The notes under the pieces are model-generated. The model saw only the letters and a list, made by a program, of their open reading frames with translations. It did not search any database and was not told the DNA's origin. Of a stretch of DNA of 28,878 nt, positions 22,440 through 28,878 are shown piece after piece. Numbering within the stretch: the stretch's first letter is position 1; each line of letters begins with the position of its first letter. Origin of the DNA: Euprymna scolopes (Eukaryota > Mollusca > Cephalopoda > Sepiida > Sepiolidae); NCBI GenBank assembly GCA_024364805.1, contig CM044495.1:2205941-2234818 (forward strand), given 5' to 3'. The translations under genes were made by a program, and so were the position numbers.

Positions 22440-22899
22440 TGAAGTTTACCAAAGAAACAAACGCGTTTGTGCTTTGTGTGGCTGTACAAACGATAGCTAA
22501 ATAATTAACACTCACCTCGAAAACGTACTTATGTCTGTCTGTCCTGCGGGATGAGAAGAAAGAAAAATCAAAAAGATCCAAGATGGCGTCCGTAATCTTT
22601 TAAAGCCCTCGATCTCGCACAGTTCTCGCATGGTCACATGACATATCTGTTAATGCGGTATGCCCGGATATGATAAAAGCATATCGCTTGGAGGAGTTGG
22701 AGAAGCGTTCAGACCTGCGTACCATGAACAGTGCTCTGCGTCTTATCAGGCTTTTTGATACAACCCGTGTAATGAAATTTGTTTTGCGTCTCGTTAGACT
22801 TTTTCTTTTTTGTTTTACCACTGTAGCAACTTACTAGGTTAAATATATTTTGTTTAAGAGCTCAATACTGATTAGCGCAAGCGTAAAACTTACCTTCCA
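22440..22899 (+). repeat. 3' LTR of the gypsy-like element
   Basis: 460 bp, starting TGAAG directly after the polypurine tract and ending TTCCA directly before the GCTA target-site repeat. A CTCGCAC...TTCTCGCATGG block and a GATAAAAGCATATCGCTTGG block are shared with the 5' LTR. Confidence 0.85.
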
Positions 22900-22903
22900 G
22901 CTA

Positions 22904-23104
22904 AATCAATCAGACACTATCTCTCAAACGAGCTGTGCACGTGACTAAATAAAAATAAACACGTTAAACTCAGACATCTTGATATCTTTTTTCCCAGTCC
23001 GGATTGACAAAATATATCTATCTTAGGAACAGCGGAACCCACTCTGGCTTGTTTGCCCTGATCGCCGAGGAGACAAAGAAGCCATCGCTACTTAACGAAC
23101 ACAC
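22904..23104. other. Short spacer between two elements
   Basis: About 200 bp of unassigned sequence separates the gypsy-like element from the mariner-like element. Confidence 0.5.
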
Positions 23105-24271
23105 AGACAAACGACCTTTAAGTCTTTAAGTCATTTTACATTTTAAAAATTAAATAACTTTATTTCTATTAATATATTTTAATTTCTCTTTTCAGAATTA
23201 TAAAATAGAATTTTTAAAAAATGTTTGTATGGATAAGTTTACAACAGAACAACTAGTGAAAATAATTGAATTTTACTTTGAAAATGGACGGTCAATTGTT
23301 GCTAAGAATATATTTTATTAACCATTTCAATGTTCCACATCTTCCTAGTCGGCCTTCAATAATGAATTTAATGAAGAATTTTCAAGAGCAGAGCTCTGTA
23401 CATGATAGGTCTAGACATTGACGAATCGTTCAGTACGTACAATTAAAAATACTGCGGATTTGAAGTGTAGCATTGAAGAGAATCCAACTACATCCACTCG
23501 AAGGCGTTTTCAAGTACTTGCCATCTTACGGAGTTCTCTACAACGCATTCAAAGAGACTTGTACATGCATCCTTACAAGATTCTAAAACTCCAAGCAATG
23601 GCAATGAGTTTATCTACAAGTTGATCATGGGAGAGCCAGCTCATTTCCAACTAAATGGGGTTGTCAATAAGCAGAATTACAGATTTTGAAGCATAAAAAT
23701 ACACACCAAGTTCATAAAAGTCCAATGAATCCAGTTAAATTGCATGGAGTAACCTCGGAAAAGGTTATTGGATCTACTTTGAAGATGTGATGAAAAATGA
23801 TGTAACTGTAACTGCTGAGAGATATAGAAATAAGGTAATAAATTGTGTTTAGCCTCAGCAAACATACGAGGATAGTGATGACAATCAAATAAAGCAACTG
23901 CACATATAGCTAGAGACATAATGCAGTTCACCTGATGTGACACCATTATATTTTTGGCTTTGCGGACATCTTAAAGACAAAGTGCATACAAATAACCCTC
24001 GAACCATCCAAGAACTTAAGGCAAATATACGACAGGAAATTCTTTCTCTGCAACCTCTGATGTAAAGAACTGTCATAGAGAATAGCATAGAAAGAGTTCG
24101 ACTTTACGAAGCCGGGAATGGAGATAATAAATATAGAATATCTTTCATAATTAAGTCAGAAAAAGTTTCTCCACTCTAACCTGTGTAATAAAAAAGAATT
24201 AATTAAGTACAGTCATTTAAAAAAAAGGTTGTTCAATTTTCAAACTGAAAAGTGACTTATGGACCATCCTG
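23105..24271 (+). mobile_element. Mariner-like DNA transposon, decayed, near full length
   Basis: The right end is a terminal repeat that reads, in reverse complement, CAGGATGGTCCATAAGTCAC with a TA dinucleotide just outside (24272-24273). The left end at about 23118-23158 is a degraded mirror (TAAGTCATTTTACATTTTAAA). These frame a single-gene transposon of about 1.17 kb, the normal size for the group. Between them lies a broken transposase on the plus strand. Low-level divergence in both terminal repeats and many stops show an old copy. Confidence 0.8.
23229..24128 (+). pseudogene. Mariner/Tc1-type transposase pseudogene
   Basis: From ATG 23229 the frame reads KFTTEQLVKIIEFYFENG, the N-terminal DNA-binding helices of a widespread insect and mollusc mariner-like transposase. 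Later come IEENPTTSTRRRFQVL and LQRIQRDLYMHPYKI (second helix-turn-helix), then AHFQLNGVVNKQNYRFW-like sequence near 23637, ATAHIARD near 23894, and SPDVTPLYFWLCGHLKDKVH near 23934. The three catalytic acids of the DDE/D triad, expected in 'SDEAHF', 'QQDGATAH' and 'PLDF', read here as E, N and Y respectively. The copy also has more than five stops or frame changes. It cannot be active. The C-terminal 'RVIENAI.R' block is still visible near 24070. Confidence 0.8.
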
Positions 24272-24294
24272 TAATAAAAAGTTAAGAAAAAAGA

Positions 24295-24299
<5 letters not shown>

Positions 24300-24359
<60 letters not shown>
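24300..24359. repeat. (TA)n microsatellite
   Basis: 60 bp of pure AT alternation, starting about 25 bp after the mariner-like element. Confidence 0.95.
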
Positions 24360-24360
<1 letters not shown>

Positions 24361-24890
24361 TTTAAGTGAAACAATTTGTATAATTGAGCCGAGAACTTTC
24401 CATTAGGGTGTTAGGGTTATTATGCAATATATAGCCCTTAGTTATTGAACTCTTACATCTTTTATATTTCAGCTGAAGACTTCCCCGTTTACAAGGAATC
24501 TAAACTATTCAAGAATATTCTATTTTTTTATTGCTGTCATCCTCTATTCGTAAACACATAAAATGTTTTGTGAATTTATGCCCCTGAACTATTTATTTTG
24601 ATTTGTTATTTCCTGTAATATGTCTCGTGTCTCCTATTTAATATCGCCAGAAAGCAAAACTCCGAAATGTAATACTCTAAACAAGTAATTACACAAGATG
24701 GTAAATTCCCTTATCTTCGCTATAAATAATAACTATACAGAAAAATCGCTAATTGCTACCACACTCATATCCGATTTTTCCAATCTTAGATCTCATTCAT
24801 TAATTAGCACGTATTAATTTTATTGATTTATGTCTTTGTCAATGCTGTCAATGTTTGTAATTAATGCTTATCAATGCAAGAATATTATAA
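24360..24890. other. Unassigned stretch
   Basis: AT-rich sequence with no supported feature. Confidence 0.5.
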
Positions 24891-24891
24891 T

Positions 24892-25275
24892 AATACTAGC
24901 AGAGCTTTCCGGCGTTGCCGTGACCATTAAATTAAACTAAAAATGTATTTATTATCAAATGAATCAATTGGATAATATGGTAAATATTATCCTACATTTT
25001 TAAGAAGCACTTTGTCCTCTTCCTCCTAATACCAATAGAAAGTAATTATAAATCATATTTAGACGTCCTCCAAAATTGATAATGATCGGTCACTTAATTT
25101 TGGTCTGAATTTTATTTAAACAAAAATATAACATTTAATGCTAAAATTTTATCGTTTCTTTATTTAGAATCCCATTCAATTGTATGCCGACGGATCGTGC
25201 TAAATGTTTTCGCATTGTTGGACGCATGCTCAACCGGACACAAAAATTCGCATGCGCGAACTATAATGATAACCA
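24892..25275 (+). repeat. Dispersed 'TACTAGC...CCGGCGTTGCC' repeat, tentative
   Basis: The head AATACTAGCAGAGCTTTCC followed by GGCGTTGCCGTG looks like a repeat head that I remember as frequent in octopus DNA. The end is unclear. GCATGCGCG near 25250 may belong to it, because a related head at 27395 is also followed by a GCGCATGCGC block. It may be a non-autonomous DNA element. Based on memory and on this one comparison only. Confidence 0.35.
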
Positions 25276-25307
25276 TTAGCGAAGAGAAATACACGCAGTG
25301 AGCGGGA

Positions 25308-25340
25308 AAGAGAGAGAGAGAGAAAGAGAGAGAGAGAGGG
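25308..25340. repeat. (GA)n purine tract
   Basis: GAGA repeats with small interruptions, ending in GGGGTGGGAAG. A polypurine run of about 40 bases. Confidence 0.9.
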
Positions 25341-26055
25341 GTGGGAAGAGCAATCTACTGTGGAGACCGTAGAATAATAGACAACAGCAATCCGATAGCT
25401 ACAAAGCCACTATGAGAGTGATTTGTATCATACGCACACATTCACAGATAACTGTAATGAGCCTGAAATGAGCTTGATGCCGGGCGAAATAATATGTCTC
25501 CTAGTGTTTTTAATTTTAGTAACCGTTCGTCTAGATTACAGAATATGAGAATTTTCCGGACTCAGCTAATCAGATGGGCAAACTTTGGCAAGGGAGACTT
25601 TATAATTTACGAATGGGAAATTTAAAGATTATGTTAGGTCTATTTTTGTACGAGCCAGTTATGGTCGATGTAATCACAGAATAAGAGGAACGTGTTGAAT
25701 TCGTCACGATGACAACTAGTATTAACACTAAATATTTGAAAACAAAATTATGGATTCCTTCCTCTAACGATGCTGCAGTTGTGATGGTGTAATGAATTAT
25801 TTTATTATAACGAATAAATGTGTCTAAAATGGTGGTTTAAAGCTATATAAGATAGTAAATAATAGCCTAGATCTATTGAATTTGTATGTTGCATCTGTTG
25901 TTGCAAAACTACGATACTTTGGTCCAAAAGAAAATTTCTGCGACTGTTTTATTAATATAGATACAAATTAATTTATTAATTTGTATTTTGCATATTGCTA
26001 TTATGAATATATATTCAAATGTTCTCAATAAGAGCTTAGATTTTTTATATAAATA
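25341..26055. other. Unassigned stretch
   Basis: No recognised gene, RNA or repeat. Confidence 0.5.
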
Positions 26056-26059
26056 AAAT

Positions 26060-26262
26060 AATATGAGCATTGTAAAAAGAGTCGACGGTGATAAGTGAGA
26101 GAAGGGCATAAAATCGTAGCACTCCTGGAGCAAAGCCTGGGTCTCTTCGGACTTGTCTGATACCAGGGGAACAACGCACTCTTTAGCCCAGCCAGATACC
26201 CTTTTGTGTTGAATTCTCAATGTGAGGTGGCAGGATGTGTCCCTCACTTGAAACCACACCAA
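26060..26262 (-). other. Unrecognised open segment, minus strand
   Basis: A minus-strand frame beginning at ATG 26262 reads through SGWAKECVVPLVSDKSEETQ and LLQECYDFMPFSHLSPS before becoming AT-rich low-complexity after about 26060. The first 65 or so codons have a balanced, protein-like composition and higher GC than the flanks. I cannot name a family. It stops just before the mariner fragment on the other strand. It may be an exon or part of a dispersed repeat. Confidence 0.25.
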
Positions 26263-26389
26263 AGACCATAACCGTAACCGTGGCTGGGAACTTTGTTTTC
26301 ATCATTCATAACGTCCTTGTTATTTGCGCAATACAGCGATGCATTTCGTGGTTATGTCGTCATAACGTAGAGAGTATGGGTTGTACAGC

Positions 26390-26830
26390 GGCGTCTATTA
26401 AATTTTATAAATGTGTGTCTCACGACTTAATACAAAACCAAAAGAAACGCCGTTATAAAGTGTCATATTCCCCTCGTTTACGCAACATTTCTTGTTTGGG
26501 CTGTGACTTGCAATGAAAAGTGTGGGTTTTATGACAATCGGCGACTCTCAGCCGAGTCGTTAGACGCCTACGAAGCTCCACGAAGCTCCCAAAGATAAAG
26601 TTGCACCAAAAAAGGGTCATGCTGACTGTTCGTTGGTCTTCTCATCCATTACAGCTTTTCGAATGCAGGCGAGACTATTACGTCGAGAAAAGTATTGTCA
26701 ACAAATGGATGAAATGTATCAGAAACGTCGATAACAACACCCAGCTTTAGTCCCAATTCTCCTCCATGACAATCCCTGAACGCACGTTACTAAAAAAACA
26801 ATTTTTGTTTAAGCCAAAATATGTTCATCT
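26390..26830 (+). mobile_element. SETMAR-type mariner transposase fragment
   Basis: The plus strand reads CVSHDLIQNQKKRRYKVS, matching the mariner 'WVPHEL...QK..R...' block. Next come VTCNEKCGFYDNRR, LDAYEAPRSS, KIKLHQKRVMLTVRWSS, CQQMDEMYQKRR and ILLHDNP. These follow the order of the mariner catalytic domain (T(C/G)DEKW.LYDN, KLHQKKVM.TVWW, LLHDNARPH). The first catalytic aspartate position reads N, while the second (HDN) keeps its D. There are at least four frame changes or stops. The N-terminal domain and the third catalytic region are not seen, and terminal repeats were not found. An old fragment, of a different lineage from the element at 23105. Confidence 0.8.
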
Positions 26831-27300
26831 GAATTTAAAAGTAAAATAACCGCAAGGACTTTCCTGACAACGTGATAGTTGTTATACGACAATAACGGAA
26901 TTTAAGGTTTCACTAATCTTTAGTGTTCTGTAAGAAGCAAGCAACTTTAATTTGAAAAAAAATGGTTTCTTGGTTACCTGAGTATTCGATTTATGCTTTA
27001 TCACCGCGAATAATCTCATGTCGGCACAATAAAAATAGAAAAACGCAGTTCTTTAGAATAATACATTTTCTTTTTTTACGTGAAGATAAAGATAATACGA
27101 TTAGCAATGTTTATTTCTTTTCCAAGTAATTAAATTCATTTTCGCTTCCAGCTCATCTGAAACGAGAATCAACCATTTAGTTCTATTCCTGCCGGCGCTC
27201 TCTTATCTTGAAAGACATTGAGGGAGATAGCGGCCTAGATTATTCTATCTGATGACTGGTTCAGTAGTCGCGAAGCAATAATAAACATATCATTAAGATA
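26831..27300. other. Unassigned stretch
   Basis: No supported feature. The start may hold unrecognisable remains of the mariner 3' end. Confidence 0.4.
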
Positions 27301-27306
27301 AAGTTA

Positions 27307-27322
27307 ATATATATATACTAGA

Positions 27323-27395
<73 letters not shown>
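27307..27395. repeat. (TA)n microsatellite between duplicated flanks
   Basis: About 65 bp of pure TA alternation. ATATACTAGAAGATATA occurs just before it (about 27314-27330) and again just after (about 27392-27408). Confidence 0.9.
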
Positions 27396-27396
<1 letters not shown>

Positions 27397-27720
27397 TAGA
27401 AGATATACCCAGGGTAGCCCGGTATTAAACATACCGTCAAATACTTAAAAAAAAAAAAAATGACGCAAACGGAAATAACTGGAAGATGTGCAGGCGAGTA
27501 TTACAGTTTTTTTTTAATAAATAGTTCACTTCTTTCTTGTAAGTAGAAAACTATTCGAGCTGAGAATGAAACTAAAATTAAAGAAAATGAGTGAAATTCG
27601 ATAACCATAAGGCCAGTATTACACGGTCTTTAAGAATTGTTTTCAAACCTAATTATTCTTAACAATATGTGAACGATCCGCGCATGCGCAGCTGTGAAAC
27701 AGTTGACAAACAAATAAAAA
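27395..27720 (+). repeat. Dispersed repeat related to that at 24892, tentative
   Basis: The head TACTAGAAGATATACCCAG followed by GGTAGCCCGG resembles the TACTAGC...CCGGCGTTGCC head at 24892, and a GCGCATGCGC palindrome follows near 27680. An A-run lies at 27449-27461. No coding potential. Confidence 0.35.
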
Positions 27721-27894
27721 TTCAATGATCCCACATACCAATTATTCATGTTGGACACTTTATGAGCACATTTTCCGGATAACACCGATTAAAATTTTTC
27801 CTCATGTCTGACTACCCTATATACCTAATTTCAAGCCTGTATTCCAAAGATTCATTGAGTATTTAGATTGAGAAATGTCGTCACATTCTCATTT
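27721..27894. other. Unassigned spacer
   Basis: No feature seen. Confidence 0.4.
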
Positions 27895-28045
27895 ATATGT
27901 ATATGTGTGCGTTGGTGTGTTTGATTGTGTTTGTGAGTGTGTCTGTGTATGTGTGTTTGTGTGCGTTTGTATGTGTGTGTTTGTGTGTAAGTGTATTTTT
28001 GTGTATGTGTTTGTGCGTTTGTGTGTGTGTGTGTTTGTGTATATG
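27895..28045. repeat. Degenerate (TG)n tract
   Basis: 150 bp of TGTG interrupted by TTTG and ATGT. Open frames on both strands (Cys-Val or Thr-His) are repeat artefacts. Confidence 0.9.
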
Positions 28046-28054
28046 TTTGTTCCA

Positions 28055-28400
28055 AAAGCCATTCGAGGATAAGACTTAATGCGTGTGAGATGCACAGTCA
28101 ACCAACATCGTGATGATTAGTAATGATGTTGCAACATTTTTTATTTAAGTAGACAGCTCGACAAGAAAATCTTAACATTTCATTTGAAAACAACAACGTT
28201 GTAATTAGCCAAGAAGCAGTCCCACGATATTGTTTTTCAAAGTAAACCGTTCCCAAGAGTAAAAATTATGCTCAAAGACGATTCGTTATGTTTCAGCACA
28301 TATTAAAGTTCAACCGAGCACGAGCTTACAAAAGAAATAACAATAGAGAAAGACGAGTAATGAAAGAGGTAGTAGGGAGGAAATAATTATTTTCAAACTT
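28055..28400 (-). mobile_element. Jockey-like LINE 3' end, second copy
   Basis: The minus strand reads CFLANYNVVVFK near 28180-28215, matching CFPADYNMVVFK of the copy at 3050-4086. CCAAAAGCCATTCGAGGAT at about 28062 matches the other copy's CCAAGAGGCCATTCGGGGAT at the corresponding distance downstream. The two therefore share a C-terminus and 3' tail. The upstream coding region here is heavily decayed and fades by about 28400. Confidence 0.7.
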
Positions 28401-28667
28401 ATTTGTTTTTATGGAAATCGTTCCAGACAAGACGTGAAGTCACTTGATGTAACAAATTCAAAATAACTTTCCAAAGTCAAAACCTTTTAACAATAACTGT
28501 TAGAAATAACTATATTCCGACACAGAAAACATTAATTATCTCCCTCTTATAAGAATTACCGTTCCTGGATTCTGAAGATTAAAGGACAGAATAAAGGAAT
28601 CAAGAGTTACACGCCAAATGTAAACCCAAGATCCATTTTCTACTTTGATTATTTCCTCATTTATTAT
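28401..28667. other. Unassigned spacer
   Basis: AT-rich, no feature recognised. Confidence 0.4.
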
Positions 28668-28846
28668 ACACGGTGGAACGATAAAATTGTTTCCCTAAAG
28701 AAAACAACACAACAACTTTATTATAAACTTTTATTGAAAAAGTCAATTCAAGTAACTTGATTATGTAGTACAGCTGACATCTATTCAATGTAGCCACCTT
28801 CAGCCTCAATCACCTCATCCACACGAGTCGGGAACTGGGAGCCATG
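28668..28846 (-). mobile_element. Tc1/mariner end with transposase C-terminus
   Basis: On the minus strand the peptide FPTRVDEVIEAEGGYIE ends at a stop at 28781-28783. This matches the 'R..R...VIEA.GG(Y/H)I' C-terminus of Tc1/mariner-type transposases. About 115 bp of untranslated tail follow, with an AATAAA on the minus strand. The likely terminal repeat starts CACGGTGGAACG at 28668, with a TA dinucleotide just outside (28666-28667), the usual target. Upstream of the C-terminus the sequence changes to jockey LINE sequence, so only the end of this transposon is present in the window. Confidence 0.65.
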
Positions 28847-28878
28847 AAGTCTATTTTGTACTCTGTCAAGGCAGGATA
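28841..28878 (-). mobile_element. Jockey-like LINE piece at window edge
   Basis: AAGTCTATTTTGTACTCTG and the following bases match 3524-3556 with few differences. On the minus strand they read SCLDRVQNRL, as in the first copy. It runs off the window. Confidence 0.7.

Larger units (their letters stand above)
18631..22899 (+). mobile_element. Ty3/gypsy-like LTR retrotransposon, decayed
   Basis: About 4.27 kb with an LTR at each end, both beginning TG. The 3' LTR ends CA. It is flanked by the 4-bp direct repeat GCTA (18627-18630 and 22900-22903), a target-site duplication. A purine-rich tract (CGGAGGGG) ends immediately before the 3' LTR at 22440, as expected for second-strand priming. A TGG-starting primer-site candidate lies at 18971. 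Between the LTRs the order is gag, zinc knuckle, protease, reverse transcriptase, RNase H and integrase, which is the Ty3/gypsy order. Coding parts are scattered over several frames with many breaks, roughly ten or more, so it is a fossil. By eye the LTRs differ at about 8% of compared positions, suggesting an insertion millions of years old. Confidence 0.9.

Noticed and set aside
27852-28101. Thr-His and Cys-Val open frames near the right end
   Set aside because: Translated degenerate TG repeat.

Overview
The window looks like non-genic DNA from a cephalopod, most likely an octopus. It is AT-rich and full of (TA)n and (CA)n tracts. It carries decayed jockey-like LINEs, mariner/Tc1 relatives, a Ty3/gypsy relic and a copy of a cysteine-rich protein family that I remember as multi-copy in octopus, arthropod and hydrozoan genomes. 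The organism call rests on remembered family resemblance, not on a search. I find no complete host gene, no rRNA and no tRNA. Every long peptide signal is a broken mobile element or pseudogene, apart from one weak candidate exon near 4.4 kb.

Layout. 1-1750: microsatellites and a weak 150-bp-spaced duplication. 1751-4086: a mosaic of jockey-like LINE fragments on both strands. It includes a minus-strand copy in which the endonuclease-RT linker is joined straight to the C-terminal region, with the RT core absent. 4087-5900: mostly featureless, with the candidate exon. 5905-6513: a tandem array of exactly 139-bp units. 6659-8935: a pseudogene of the 'FCYVC-like' family, split by a foreign block of about 0.9 kb. 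9720-9878: a compound CA/TA microsatellite. 10811-11335: a short minisatellite, then a candidate LTR fragment with a primer-site-like sequence. 12091-12954: an assembly gap whose two edges share 22 identical bases.

13908-14905 holds a diverged duplication spaced 720 bp apart. 15373-15601 is a microsatellite cluster. 16018-18210 is a striking AT-rich minisatellite of about 40-bp units, each built around a TATGCAATTG core. 18631-22899 is a decayed Ty3/gypsy LTR retrotransposon with two LTRs, a polypurine tract and a 4-bp target-site duplication. 23105-24271 is a decayed mariner-like transposon with both terminal repeats recognisable. 26390-26830 is a second, SETMAR-type mariner fragment. 28055-28878 holds another jockey 3' end and a third Tc1/mariner end fused to a piece of the same jockey family.

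The region therefore reads as a layered transposon graveyard with satellite expansions. The items most worth a second look are the 40-bp minisatellite, the split FCYVC-like pseudogene, the jockey copies without an RT core and the gap with repeated edges. I did not find convincing evidence of a new functional system.
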